From: G020348185 sp964525045
GTDB taxonomy: Bacteria > Nitrospirota > Nitrospiria > Nitrospirales > UBA8639
NCBI GenBank assembly: GCA_964525045.1
Contig: CAZGFD010000002.1
Location: forward strand, 124,001 to 188,000
Direction: 5' to 3'
Length of the DNA: 64,000 nt
In this document: positions 17,089 through 27,266 of the stretch, one piece after another
Numbering within the stretch: the stretch's first letter is position 1
Layout: each line of letters opens with the position of its first letter
Notes under the pieces: generated by a model
What the model was told of the DNA's origin: nothing
The model's database searches: none
What the model saw: only the letters and a program-made list of their open reading frames with translations
Translations under genes and position numbers: made by a program

Positions 17089-20000
17089 TCTCCTTTTCAG
17101 ATTCTTCCGAACCTTTCCAAAAACCAGTTATGCGATCCCAAAAGCTTTGTTCACGCGACTTCAGCGGTTTGATGGGTTGTCCGGCCAGGGCAGCTTCACA
17201 GGGGTTTCCACCGCTTCCGAGACTCGTGCCCGCGACTTGTGGAACGGCCAGGGGCAAAAGGACCGGAACCGCGATACCAAGGGTCACCCAGCCTGCACTC
17301 TTTAAGATATCCTGTTTATCACCGGATACCTTGGGCTTGGCCAGGGGACCCGAAATACGGACAGGGTGACCGAGACTCACGAGGGTGGGATCCTTCGGCT
17401 GGGGAGTCAAGAGGACATCTACCCGTTCCGTTCCTAAATCTAGGGTTCCCACGCCAGCAATGGTGACTCTTTGCGTATCAAAGAGTATTTCATCGCTACT
17501 AGCCATTCCATTCTCGACCTCAAAATTCGTAACCGCGCAGTTAAGTTTCGTTTCCTCTTTCGTCTCCCAGGCGGAAGTGAGCAAACCCGTGATTAAGTCC
17601 GAGGCCCATAAGTCAAGGTACTTTTTTTTGAGCACCATTTTCCCATCAACCATCTTTACCTCACCATTCGCCTGACTCAGGAATTCTCGTAATGTGCTGC
17701 CTTGACCCTTAAGGTCCACCTGAATCTTATCGGCACTCCCTTTCACGTCCTCAGTCACACCGGTAGTCTTGAACAGGCGACCGTAATCAAGGTCTTGAAT
17801 CTTGGTTTGGACATGAATGTGAGGAATTTCTCCTCTCGCATCGAGGTGAAGACTACCATCAACCGCTCCATCCCAGAGGGTTCCCTCCAAGGGCGCCACT
17901 GTCAATTCACCATGTTCGAGCTTAATCCGGAAGTCAATATCACCGACTTCATGTGGAGGAAGCTCCACCTCCTTAAATTTAAATCCAATGTCCAGATCTA
18001 CAACTTTCAGCGCTTCCACAGGAAACACGTAATCCGGAACTAAGCGGTCCTTGTCGTTCCCCGTTGACGCTTTTGGGCTTTCATCCTGCTCTCCGCCTTT
18101 GGCCGATTCCTCCCCCTCACCCTCTTCGCCCTCATCTCCAGTAGGAAAACCCGTTTCGCCCAATATAAAGTCAACCCCGGACTCCACTTTTTGAAGCACG
18201 GGGTTCTCTTCCGTTGAACCCGTTGAAATTCCATCCTCCTGGCTATTTAATTTTTCACCATAGAACTTTGGAACGACAATCCGGTCAGAAGTGATGACTC
18301 CCTCAATACGCGGACGTGGGTCTTTCAGCTTCAGAGTAAGCCTACCCTTCAGTTCACTTTCTTGAAGGTGCCCATTGAGCTCGGTTGCGTGAAAACCTTT
18401 TTTCAAATCTGCCACCGTGGTTGAAAGATCAAAAGGGCCGATGTTGGGTAAAGAAGTGGGAAGGATGAGATTAAGATCTTTTAAAGCCTTGCCCTTGATG
18501 AAGGCATTTCCTGTAAAGGTTTTTTCCTCGAGCGGCAAGTGAAGCTTCCCGCTGACTTTCAAATACAAATTCCCTAAATCTGCAGTTCCAGCCAGAGGCC
18601 ACTGGCCGCTCTTTGCAAATAGGAGATTGAGGGCCCCACTACGTAGGTCTACGGAAAGGGGAGTATTTTGGATTGTTCCCTTTCCTTTCAGTTGCAAATT
18701 TTTGCCCTTTTCCGACAGCAAGGTTATGTGAACATTATCTATTCTCTCCTCGTCCTCATCTCCTATCAGAACCGTCAAATCCTTCGTATGAGATTGGACC
18801 TTGACTGAGGATTCTTTCAATAAGGTCCCCATTGTGGTTCCCTTTCCTTTCAGAGTCAGCTGTACATCTCCTGTACCTCGAATTCGATCAGTGAACTCGA
18901 GTTTTTGGAGAAACTCCCCATAGGGCCAACTTCGGGCCTTTACCTTTACGGTTAAGGTTGAGGAAGGATGTGAAAAATTTAGCTCAACACCACCCTGGAA
19001 GTTTGAGAGTTTGCCTTCGGAAAGCAGGATTCCGCCGCGTATCGGCGAAACGGTGAGCAACCCGTTGTTGAGCGTGATATCTGTGGCAAAATCTGACAAT
19101 TCCAGCGGCCCGACGAGGGCCTTCGAGGCAACGACGCCGAGGTTCAAATCAATTCCCTGAAAGGCTTCAACTGGAAGGGGGCCGGGCGTCGGTTTGAGGA
19201 CATCCTCGAATCGAAGACTTTCAGAACTCACATTTCCGCTAATGCTCGTTCGCGACCTCGCATGATCAATTGTCAAAGCTCCTTTCAGACGAGTGCCGGC
19301 AAATCTTGCATCCAGATCGGATACGACGATTTTGTTACCCTCGCCCTCTATCATGGCTGTCACCCGATAGGGGCCTAAGGGGGGAAGTTCGGGATCAAAG
19401 GACGTTATTCGATCTCCCTTGATTCCAGCTTTTATAGAAGCATGCAATCCGCCTTGCCCCCGCCTGAGCACCCCTTTCGCGAGGAGTGATGCATCAACAA
19501 CCCGTCCCGATATCATGATCGGCCATGGATTCTCACTTTCGATGAAATCTTTAATCGGACCGGCCGTTAGATTTACAATAAGGGGCTTCCGACGGAACTT
19601 CCCTCCTAGCTCAAATGAAATGACCTTCCCCGGGAATACTGCCCCCCTTAAGACGCTTAAATCGATCCGCCTTGTGGAGCCGGTGTCTAGTTTTGTGTGA
19701 ATCAATACTGAAGGACCTGCCAGAATGGAAAGGGTGGAACCTTTAAGCACGTTATTAAACGAGTTTCCCGTTCCGTTAAACAGGAATTCAAAGGCGGTTT
19801 CTCCCTGAATTTCATCGGTTATCTCGAAAGTCTTAAGCATTCGGCCATAGTTGATCGAATCACCTCTCCCTTCAAAACGTATTGTCGATTCTTTCCCTCG
19901 GGCGTCGATTTTAAGGTCCAACCGCAATTTTCCAAGAAACCCGCTCGCGCGCTTTATTTCCATGTGTAAAAGGCCGTCCTCAGCCCTGGCCAGGAGAGAT

Positions 20001-21184
20001 CCGGATCCGATACTCTGATTGTTCAGTCGGAACTCCTCAACCTTGATACCAACACGAGCCTCCAATTCCTTCAAAAAGGTTACTGGAATTTGAACATCAC
20101 CAAATTCGGATCCCCGGCCCATCCCGGAAGTTTGAGCTACGGGAGGGAGGAAGTCGTCAACGTAAATGGTCTTGGCCCCTATGTCGACCTCAAAGTGCTT
20201 GCTCGGCTCAATCCTGGACGCCTTAACTTTCCCTGAAATCTCCGTTTGGTTCATTCGTAGCTTCAGATCCGCTAAATGCCAATCCGTTTCTGAACTGGTC
20301 ATCCGACCCCTCAAATGATAAGGACCTAATGAAGGCAGATCCTCTTCTAACATGGGATTCAAGGTATCCAAACGATTTCCTGAAAAATCGAAATCAAGCT
20401 CAACCACATCTAACGTGTTTGATACAGTCCCATCGGCTTGGAGGGATGCACCGGGGTGAGTGAGGGAAACCTTGATCGGCCAGGCTCCCGTTGGGGCCAC
20501 AAACTCCTGTAGTGTAGCTGTGATGATCTCAAATGAGAGAGGTTCGCCGCGTATCCTCCCATCTGTGAAAAGCCGAACCGGCTCGTCAGGAATTAAAGAT
20601 GCGGTGGCTTCAGAAATGTCGACGGTGAAGGGTGCATCTGATGCGTAGGTTCGGTACCCTATCGTTGAGTTTTGAATTGTGAGCACCTCAATACTTGGAA
20701 TGTCGGAAGGTGGGGAGGATTTGGGATCATTGACACCCCCCTTGAGTGAAGGTGCTCCAAAGACCCAATTTTTGGAACCGTTCGGACCTTCCTCCAAAAG
20801 GAGATCGAGGTTGGTGAACTGCACCCTGGGTAAATTGACATTCCCCTTGAGAAGAGGGAATAGCAAGATTTCAATTTCCACCCGCTCAGCTTCCAGTAGG
20901 TAACGCCGTGAAGCCCATTGTGGGTTGGCAATACGGATACGTTCGGCACTAAATCGGGATTGAAAAGCGAGATCTAAATTAATGGGACCGTCAAAGGTGA
21001 CTGGAGCCCCAATTGCGCGACTTGCACGTTCTGCCAGTGTTTCCCGGTAATCATTAAGATCAAAGGTCCAAATGAATACCGCTAGTGCTGCCGTCAGGAC
21101 CAGCAGTCCGATGCCAAGCACCTTCATCACAAGGCGAAAGGTCCTTAATTTCCCATCAGCGAAAAGCTCACGATCATCCTCCAT
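17057..21184 (-). CDS. Giant AsmA-like envelope protein
   Basis: The 1375-residue protein has one N-terminal membrane helix (about 19-42) followed by the AsmA N-terminal signature (DLNDYRETLAERASRAIGAP, then VTFDGPINLDL). A very long periplasmic beta-rich region then repeats the pattern LELxGxGxxxxxLLKxxxxxVxxxxG several times. The AsmA C-terminal block is near 1180-1300 (ASDLITGLLTS, then DEILFDTQRVTIAGVGTLDLGTE and ISGPLAKPKV). A second hydrophobic patch lies at about 1310-1335. AsmA-like proteins such as TamB, YhdP and YdbH form hydrophobic bridges that move phospholipids between the membranes, and this length fits that class. An acidic low-complexity insert (EEGEGEE, about 1010-1040) interrupts the fold. 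It overlaps the downstream LssY_C lipoprotein gene, suggesting a joint envelope job. Confidence 0.88.
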   Translation of the reverse strand: MEDDRELFADGKLRTFRLVMKVLGIGLLVLTAALAVFIWTFDLNDYRETLAERASRAIGAPVTFDGPINLDLAFQSRFSAERIRIANPQWASRRYLLEAERVEIEILLFPLLKGNVNLPRVQFTNLDLLLEEGPNGSKNWVFGAPSLKGGVNDPKSSPPSDIPSIEVLTIQNSTIGYRTYASDAPFTVDISEATASLIPDEPVRLFTDGRIRGEPLSFEIITATLQEFVAPTGAWPIKVSLTHPGASLQADGTVSNTLDVVELDFDFSGNRLDTLNPMLEEDLPSLGPYHLRGRMTSSETDWHLADLKLRMNQTEISGKVKASRIEPSKHFEVDIGAKTIYVDDFLPPVAQTSGMGRGSEFGDVQIPVTFLKELEARVGIKVEEFRLNNQSIGSGSLLARAEDGLLHMEIKRASGFLGKLRLDLKIDARGKESTIRFEGRGDSINYGRMLKTFEITDEIQGETAFEFLFNGTGNSFNNVLKGSTLSILAGPSVLIHTKLDTGSTRRIDLSVLRGAVFPGKVISFELGGKFRRKPLIVNLTAGPIKDFIESENPWPIMISGRVVDASLLAKGVLRRGQGGLHASIKAGIKGDRITSFDPELPPLGPYRVTAMIEGEGNKIVVSDLDARFAGTRLKGALTIDHARSRTSISGNVSSESLRFEDVLKPTPGPLPVEAFQGIDLNLGVVASKALVGPLELSDFATDITLNNGLLTVSPIRGGILLSEGKLSNFQGGVELNFSHPSSTLTVKVKARSWPYGEFLQKLEFTDRIRGTGDVQLTLKGKGTTMGTLLKESSVKVQSHTKDLTVLIGDEDEERIDNVHITLLSEKGKNLQLKGKGTIQNTPLSVDLRSGALNLLFAKSGQWPLAGTADLGNLYLKVSGKLHLPLEEKTFTGNAFIKGKALKDLNLILPTSLPNIGPFDLSTTVADLKKGFHATELNGHLQESELKGRLTLKLKDPRPRIEGVITSDRIVVPKFYGEKLNSQEDGISTGSTEENPVLQKVESGVDFILGETGFPTGDEGEEGEGEESAKGGEQDESPKASTGNDKDRLVPDYVFPVEALKVVDLDIGFKFKEVELPPHEVGDIDFRIKLEHGELTVAPLEGTLWDGAVDGSLHLDARGEIPHIHVQTKIQDLDYGRLFKTTGVTEDVKGSADKIQVDLKGQGSTLREFLSQANGEVKMVDGKMVLKKKYLDLWASDLITGLLTSAWETKEETKLNCAVTNFEVENGMASSDEILFDTQRVTIAGVGTLDLGTERVDVLLTPQPKDPTLVSLGHPVRISGPLAKPKVSGDKQDILKSAGWVTLGIAVPVLLPLAVPQVAGTSLGSGGNPCEAALAGQPIKPLKSREQSFWDRITGFWKGSEESEKESETVTDERKN

Positions 21185-21430
21185 AGGTCAAAACCAACCT
21201 ATCACTTACGAACTTGGCTCTCAAGGGCTATGGGCTTTAATTAAAAAGGTATCGAAGGGGTAGTGCTGCCGTAACAAATGATGGCTTAGATCAACTACTC
21301 CGAGCAGAGCCTTGACTATCTGTTTAGGCAGTATGACCATCCGCAGCACGACGATCAGCATCTCGATCGAATTGCCAAGGCGCGGTAGAATCCCCGGACA
21401 GATTTGTCTAAATACCTACTCTCAATGAAT

Positions 21431-22963
21431 CTAGGAATCCTTTTTCGGTAGGACTTGTAGGGTTATGAGATCCTTCTCTGTCGGGAAGTAAACGCGCCCA
21501 CCGAATCCGGGGGTCGTGAGCGAGTTGATCGTCAGCGGCTCGAAAAAGTCGGACTCGGCCAGGATGCGGCCGGTGGCCGCGTCACGCCACGTAAGCTGTT
21601 CGGTGTACTGTCCACTAAAGACGACTTGCTTCATCGGTTGTGCGGGGTTGTTCTTCTTGGCGTTGGTGAGTAGCAACACACGCTTCTCCTTCGGCCCGAT
21701 CAAAGGCTGAAAGGTAGTCGTCGCATTATCCACGACGAATGCCACCTCGAGTGTTCCCGTCTCCTTGTCGATCCTGATTCCACCCACCTTGCCCACACCC
21801 ATGTCGGCAGAGTAGATCATACTGTTCTCGGGGTCGGCCCCGGCCTTGGGTGGTGCGAAACTCCACTCGCCCGGCTTCAAATCGCCAAAGGGGAAGATCA
21901 CGTGCATCCGGCTCGCATCCGCACGGTGCGCGACGACGATACTCGAGGCGACCGTATCACTGCCAGCACCGTTGGTTTGGATCGCGACCCACTCGCCAAC
22001 GAGGGTGGGGGCTGTGGACGTTGTCTGTCCAGGCCGCATGGGCTGCACCACCCAGGTCTCGTCTTTCGAGAGCTTCTTTGTCCAGGGATCCCAAAAGCAA
22101 CGCATCAGACCACTGTTCAACGGCACGTAGGTTGCAATACGCCCATCGACCATCGTGACGATGTGCGGGGAGGAGGAGGGTTCGGGCAACGGGATATGAT
22201 CCAACACCTCAAGAGAATCCGGGTTAACTGCAACTAGATGCGAATTTTCTTGTTTCAACCCTTTCATCAAACCCTGGAATATTGCCATCGTGCCTTGGGA
22301 TTTCTCGCCAGTTGGTCGCGTCTGACACTTTAGAATGAGTGTCCGATCTGGCGCGATTGTGAGGTGCTTGTAATTAACGTCTTCAGGTTTCGTATCGCCT
22401 GTCGGCAGGCGATTATGCTTCAAAATCTGGCCGGTGTCGCCGTCGATCAGGACGATCTGGTTGGACCAGGCGAAGGGGATGTTTCCGTTTTCCAGGATAT
22501 TCAGATTGGCATTCCCGATCCACCGGCCGCTCACGTTGGCATTGTCGACGTAGGTGCGCCAAATTTGCCTGCCCGTCGTGGCGTCGGCCTTTGCGATGAA
22601 CGGTCCGGGCGGCATCGGACCAGAAGCCGGCGGGTAATCCCCTCCCACGAGATAAAGCTCTCCGGGCCGACGGTTGTTGATGTAGGTCAGTCCCTGGTAT
22701 GAGTCTTTGCTCCTCCAAGCATAAACATTATTGAGGCCGTCGAACGAACCGGTGAACGAAGCGGCTGGGAAAAAGCCGCTCCGTGCGCTGTCGGCAATCT
22801 CCGCCGCGTTAAGCGATGGATAGTACCCAGGTGAGGTGAGGCTCGCCGCAATGGCGAGTTCCGAATCGATCAGGCTTAGGTCTCCAGGAATGGGGCCACC
22901 GGCGGCCATCTCATTAGAAGTGAGACCTGGCGGGGGAATCTTCGATGCATCTTGCTTGCTCAT
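21431..22963 (-). CDS. PQQ-like beta-propeller protein
   Basis: The protein of about 510 residues has repeated blade motifs such as FIAKADATTGRQIWRTY, IVLIDGDTGQILKHN, LVAVNPDSLEVLDHIPLP and LTWRDAATGRILAES. These are typical of PQQ-like propellers, but the binding residues of quinoprotein dehydrogenases are not evident. There is no signal peptide, so it may be cytoplasmic or exported another way. I place the start at ATG 22963 rather than GTG 22984, because AAAAGGAG lies 8 nt before the ATG and inside the longer reading. It is 110 nt downstream of the DUF1254 fusion gene on the same strand and probably belongs to the same unit. Its reaction, if any, is unknown. Confidence 0.75.
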   Translation of the reverse strand: MSKQDASKIPPPGLTSNEMAAGGPIPGDLSLIDSELAIAASLTSPGYYPSLNAAEIADSARSGFFPAASFTGSFDGLNNVYAWRSKDSYQGLTYINNRRPGELYLVGGDYPPASGPMPPGPFIAKADATTGRQIWRTYVDNANVSGRWIGNANLNILENGNIPFAWSNQIVLIDGDTGQILKHNRLPTGDTKPEDVNYKHLTIAPDRTLILKCQTRPTGEKSQGTMAIFQGLMKGLKQENSHLVAVNPDSLEVLDHIPLPEPSSSPHIVTMVDGRIATYVPLNSGLMRCFWDPWTKKLSKDETWVVQPMRPGQTTSTAPTLVGEWVAIQTNGAGSDTVASSIVVAHRADASRMHVIFPFGDLKPGEWSFAPPKAGADPENSMIYSADMGVGKVGGIRIDKETGTLEVAFVVDNATTTFQPLIGPKEKRVLLLTNAKKNNPAQPMKQVVFSGQYTEQLTWRDAATGRILAESDFFEPLTINSLTTPGFGGRVYFPTEKDLITLQVLPKKDS

Positions 22964-23075
22964 GTTTTTTTGCTCCTTTTCCACTCCTCACTTTCGTGTG
23001 CGATTTTGTTAGTTGGTGCTATCAGCATCTACAAATTTGCTTGACTGCCATGAATCCGAGGGACAGAACCTTCGC

Positions 23076-25829
23076 CTAGGAGCTTGAAAAACCGCTTCCC
23101 CGCGACTCGAAATTGGCCTTGTCCGTATATTCACCCCGGGGGAAGTAAGGCCCCATCACCTTCTCTTCCATGCCAGGTTGGGTGACGTTTTCGGGGCGTT
23201 CCTTCCAATTTGGGTTGGTGCCCATAATTCGCATCATCAACATGGCGAAATCCTCTCGATTGTGCCGATGGTCGAGCCCCTCGCCGCGCGGAGGCCATTC
23301 CAGCCAGGCGACACCGTTCTCTATAGTGGCATTTACAGGGCGGTCCTTGGGACGGCTGATAACAATCGTATAGGTACGGTTGGCATCTAGAGGAACCTGC
23401 ATGTCGCATATGCCGTCAATGATGTGACCGGACGGGGCAGCTTCACAGCTGACCAGGGACCAGTACTGGATCTGAGCGTCCGGCATAACCGCCAGACCTC
23501 CCGCATAGGTATCGGGAAAGGTTGGCATCTTACCTCGCATGACGTATACCGGCCCAAATTTGCGCGAGAGGTGGAGAAAGAAGTACTGAGTAGTCGGATC
23601 TCCGCCCCCATCGATGGGTGTATCATAGGATATTTTCGCGCGCACCTCGGGCTTTTTAAACGAGCCCAGGATCGAGTACTCAAAATTCCAGTACTTCTCC
23701 CATTTCGAGTCTTTGCGGGCGGGTGCGGTTGCCCGATCCAGAGTGGGATCGTTGTCCTCCGCTTTCACAATCTCGGCCCATTGTTCTGCATTCAAAGGCG
23801 GAGAAACTTCACCTTCAATCGGCCTGGCGAATAACCGAACAACGTCTTCTACCGACAGCCGAGTTCCATCCGCAAGGGTTCCCTCATATTGAATCGAGGG
23901 CCCTGCTCCCGGCGCGGTCGCCAGTCCAAAACCAGCACCGTCCCACCCGATGTCAGAGAGATAAAGACGAAGCACCATCAGAAGCATGCCTCCATTCTTA
24001 CCTGCATGGAGGGTGTTCGGTTCGCGCTTCGGCGCGTCCTTGGCGGTGATCCGGATCGTGCAAGCCCGGTTTGTCGCATGACGATCGGCGCCCACTCGAA
24101 ATGGATTGGTGGAGCCTTCGTCAGGTTCTAGCTGGGCACCTGAAAAATACTCGCCCGTGGAGACAAAGGTGTTCTCTTTTGCTTTATAGAGCGCAAACTG
24201 GAAGTAGCGCACGTGCGGAAACTTAAAGCGCAAGGTAAGCGTGCTTCCTGCGGGAAGCTCGGACTGGAAGAGAAAATAGGTCGATTGACAATCGGGCCAT
24301 AAATTCGGGTTCTGGATCGGCCGGGGTTGTTCCAGGCCACTCCAGTAGGCCCAGCCACGCGGACCCTGGAGTAGGCCATCGTGTCCGTAGCGCTCGTCCG
24401 TGCGAATGATGATCTCGGGCGACTTGTCGCCAAAGCGCCTCACCCCGGGCGCGTTCAAGTTTCGTACCCCTACGATCGCCGGAGGCTTCCAGCTTCCCTG
24501 GCCGAGGGGATAGACCGAGGGCGCCTCGGTCTTCGGCCAATAGAGGCGCATCACGACGAACATTGGGCCGTCGGGGGCGGGCAACCAGTTAGATTCTTTG
24601 TCTGTGCCGGGTGAGTCCTTCTGGATGTAGATGGTGAGCGATCCGTCCGAGTTTTTCTTCATCTGGTCCAACATCGGCGAATTGATAAGATATCGGTCGA
24701 TTTGATTGTCGATCAGAAGCTGCGTGCTCCCGTCGTACATGGTGATAGACCAGAACGCATGCACGGGAGGCAGGGCCCCTGGGGGAAAGGTCATTTGGTA
24801 GACGTACTTGCGGCCGTCGAGCGCCAAGCCATTTGGATCATTGCGCGTGAACGGATAAACAGCTTCCTCCTGGCTATTCCCGTAGATGCCGAGTTTGGCG
24901 GCGGCGGCACGTAACGCCCAATTTACGCCATAGAACTCACGTGTCCCTGCAGCCGAGCCCACCTGCCACCCGTTGATTAACGTACCGACGGTCTCAGCCG
25001 TCTTCTCGATTATAGCGAGACCGGCCCTCACTCCCTCCCTCAAGGCCGCTTTCTCCGCCATCGAGAACTCCTCAAAAGGACTTCTCTCGCCAGCCCTGAG
25101 GCCAATTCGACCAAATTTCTCCCGTATTGGCTTTTCCACCTCAGCTGTTCCCACGGTCGGACAGAACTGCAACAGGAAGCTGAGGTAGGAGAACGGATCG
25201 ACCTCGGCCCGTTTCTTGTCAAACTTCAGCCATTCAATCACAGGAGCTGGCGGCGGGGCAGATTCCTTTTGAAACGCAGAGAGAGTCTCGAGCCCATACC
25301 CGGCTTGAATGTTCTTTACATTTTCCAGATCGCCCGGCCCGAAGAGCTGGGTACGGAAAATCACGAAAGAAAAGTCCGTTTCACAACGGAACACGCAATC
25401 GATCCCGGCTGGAGTTTCACCTTTCCAGCAGGGACCGGCAATCATGAACGTTTGAGGTTCGTTGCCGGTGGTACGGCTGCCCACATACCCATAGTTGAAC
25501 GTATAGAGATCAACCAATTGGATGGAGAAATAGCGATCATCATCCACCTTCGGCACGCGCATGACGATGGGCTCCGCCCGCAGGTCGAGCCACACGAATG
25601 AGTACGGCGTGTCGCTATTGGGGACTGGGACGGCCGTATCCTTCGGAGTGTAGACACGCGCCGTATTGAAAATTTGATTGAAGGGCGCTTTGAACTGAGT
25701 AGCCTCTTGGTTGATTGCGTACTCGTACATGACGCTGTACCCGACCACCATCGGGAAGCCGTAGATACACGCGAGTTCAGCTATGTCTTTTATTTCGTTT
25801 GGATGGAGGGTATGTAAATTGTTGGCCAT
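23076..25829 (-). CDS. DUF1254-DUF1214 protein with large extra C-terminal region
   Basis: Residues 10-190 match DUF1254 (YGFPMVVGYSVMYEYAIN, then TPYSFVWLDLRAEPIVMRVP and YFSIQLVDLYTFNYGYVGSR). Residues 335-440 match DUF1214 (MTFPPGALPPVHAFWSITMY, then YLINSPML and SNWLPAPDGPMFVVMRLYWP). These paired domains usually make a protein of about 450 residues; this one continues to 917. The extra ~470 residues contain a second, diverged beta-rich module that again ends in a DUF1214-like pattern (YFFLHLSRKFGPVYVMRG, then YWSLVSCEA and RTYTIVISRP). No signal peptide is seen, although many relatives are exported. The enzymatic role of the family is unknown. Codon use looks GC-richer than the flanking genes. 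Confidence 0.85.
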   Translation of the reverse strand: MANNLHTLHPNEIKDIAELACIYGFPMVVGYSVMYEYAINQEATQFKAPFNQIFNTARVYTPKDTAVPVPNSDTPYSFVWLDLRAEPIVMRVPKVDDDRYFSIQLVDLYTFNYGYVGSRTTGNEPQTFMIAGPCWKGETPAGIDCVFRCETDFSFVIFRTQLFGPGDLENVKNIQAGYGLETLSAFQKESAPPPAPVIEWLKFDKKRAEVDPFSYLSFLLQFCPTVGTAEVEKPIREKFGRIGLRAGERSPFEEFSMAEKAALREGVRAGLAIIEKTAETVGTLINGWQVGSAAGTREFYGVNWALRAAAAKLGIYGNSQEEAVYPFTRNDPNGLALDGRKYVYQMTFPPGALPPVHAFWSITMYDGSTQLLIDNQIDRYLINSPMLDQMKKNSDGSLTIYIQKDSPGTDKESNWLPAPDGPMFVVMRLYWPKTEAPSVYPLGQGSWKPPAIVGVRNLNAPGVRRFGDKSPEIIIRTDERYGHDGLLQGPRGWAYWSGLEQPRPIQNPNLWPDCQSTYFLFQSELPAGSTLTLRFKFPHVRYFQFALYKAKENTFVSTGEYFSGAQLEPDEGSTNPFRVGADRHATNRACTIRITAKDAPKREPNTLHAGKNGGMLLMVLRLYLSDIGWDGAGFGLATAPGAGPSIQYEGTLADGTRLSVEDVVRLFARPIEGEVSPPLNAEQWAEIVKAEDNDPTLDRATAPARKDSKWEKYWNFEYSILGSFKKPEVRAKISYDTPIDGGGDPTTQYFFLHLSRKFGPVYVMRGKMPTFPDTYAGGLAVMPDAQIQYWSLVSCEAAPSGHIIDGICDMQVPLDANRTYTIVISRPKDRPVNATIENGVAWLEWPPRGEGLDHRHNREDFAMLMMRIMGTNPNWKERPENVTQPGMEEKVMGPYFPRGEYTDKANFESRGSGFSSS

Positions 25830-26032
25830 GAGCGACGAATATTAAACGAGGCGTCAAAATCAAATCAAGAAAAAACTAACTTCTTCACAGGATGCGCCAA
25901 TCGTGTTGAATATGCTTACTTGTCTGATTGACCCTCTATCAGCCCTTTTGATACTTGTGGTTTTTTGTCGGGACGAAAAAAGCCTGAAGAAGTTCTACTG
26001 TTGATAAAAAAAAGAGACGAGTTCTGAAATAC

Positions 26033-27058
26033 ATGAAAGGGAAGTCTTTCGGTCTGGAAATTGTACTGATGTTACTGGGGCCTTTGGTGAGTTTAATGGA
26101 AATTCATCCTGCGTGGGCCGAATGGACGGTTGAAACCCAGGGTTACATTTTTGGAACCGAAGATGCCGCGCTGTTTTCAGCAACCCGTCGCTTAACCAAA
26201 GACCAAGACCCGACCCAACCGGTCATTGACGCTGAACTCGCTGAACAGGGCAGTGATACGGTATTCGAACCGGTCCTTCAAGTAAGAAAAACTTTTTCCC
26301 TTTTCGGACGCGATTCGGAGATAAAGGTCAAAGGACAGAGCTTTATTTTTTCTGACAATTCGCGGTTTAATCACGGCACTCTTGGAGCTTTAGTCCAACA
26401 TAGGCTTACCAAGGATACGAAATTCCAGGTTGCCTATTATTTCGCCCCCGATCTTCTAATAGGAGAAAACGAAGTTCGGACCTCGGATGAGCATGAAGAG
26501 GAGCAATTTGCAGAGGAAATTGTCACAACCAATTTTATTGCTGGGGGACTTTCGCACCAATTTTTCGAAGGGCATGAGGTCAGAGTATATGGACGTTACG
26601 GCACTAGACGGTACAACCAGGAGTTCCAACAGCGAAATACCGACTTTTCGACAATCGGGGTCCATGTCTGGTCCGACCTTTCCAGAAAGGTTCGATTAAT
26701 GGCAGGCTATCACTACGAGATTGGTCTTGCTGATGGACGAAATCAGCCGGCGCTGCGGGACAATGTCTCATATATCAACCACTTTTTGACCAGTGAGCTG
26801 GAGATTGAATTGAAAGAATACTGGGATTTGGAATTGGCTTTACATTATGAACTCAATAACTGGACAACTGAAATTTCCGGTGACCCACGAAAGGGGCAGC
26901 ATGAAGACGTCATCCAAGGGGACATTGAACTCCTGCATGAGATGTCTGAAAACCTCACCGTCGTCGCCGGGTTCCAGGGGCAATATCGCAAAGAAAGTTT
27001 CGAGCCTCAAGGGTTCAGGAATCTCGACGGGTGGGTGGGTGCTCGATGGAAGTTTTAA
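26033..27058 (+). CDS. Predicted outer-membrane beta-barrel protein
   Basis: The 341-residue protein has a signal peptide (hydrophobic 8-25, cleavage after HPAWA). It then shows alternating amphipathic strands through to a C-terminal aromatic residue (VGARWKF), the classical end of an outer-membrane barrel. Strand pairs such as HEVRVYGRYGTRRYNQEF, RLMAGYHYEIGLADGRN and YWDLELALHYELNNW are clear. No named family is recognised, and no transport substrate can be inferred. It is isolated between two oppositely oriented groups, with a poorly defined ribosome binding site. Confidence 0.8.
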   Translation: MKGKSFGLEIVLMLLGPLVSLMEIHPAWAEWTVETQGYIFGTEDAALFSATRRLTKDQDPTQPVIDAELAEQGSDTVFEPVLQVRKTFSLFGRDSEIKVKGQSFIFSDNSRFNHGTLGALVQHRLTKDTKFQVAYYFAPDLLIGENEVRTSDEHEEEQFAEEIVTTNFIAGGLSHQFFEGHEVRVYGRYGTRRYNQEFQQRNTDFSTIGVHVWSDLSRKVRLMAGYHYEIGLADGRNQPALRDNVSYINHFLTSELEIELKEYWDLELALHYELNNWTTEISGDPRKGQHEDVIQGDIELLHEMSENLTVVAGFQGQYRKESFEPQGFRNLDGWVGARWKF

Positions 27059-27266
27059 ATGAGATAGGTAGGGATAGTCTGCCTCAGTGAAAACAGTGCA
27101 GATCGCTGCTTTCCGCGGGGCGAAGTTTAACCCTCGGTTGTCTAACATTGGAAGATGAGACGTGAAGGAGATATTCTATTTTTCACCTGCCAGAAGTTCC
27201 ACGAATAGGAATCGGTACATTCAATTCGGAAAGATCTGCGATGTGATTAAAGCGTCTTGTCGGAAT

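Noticed and set aside
25930..25980. T-run/A-run hairpin upstream of the barrel gene
   Set aside because: Needs a bulge and has only a 2-nt loop, so a stable stem is unlikely.
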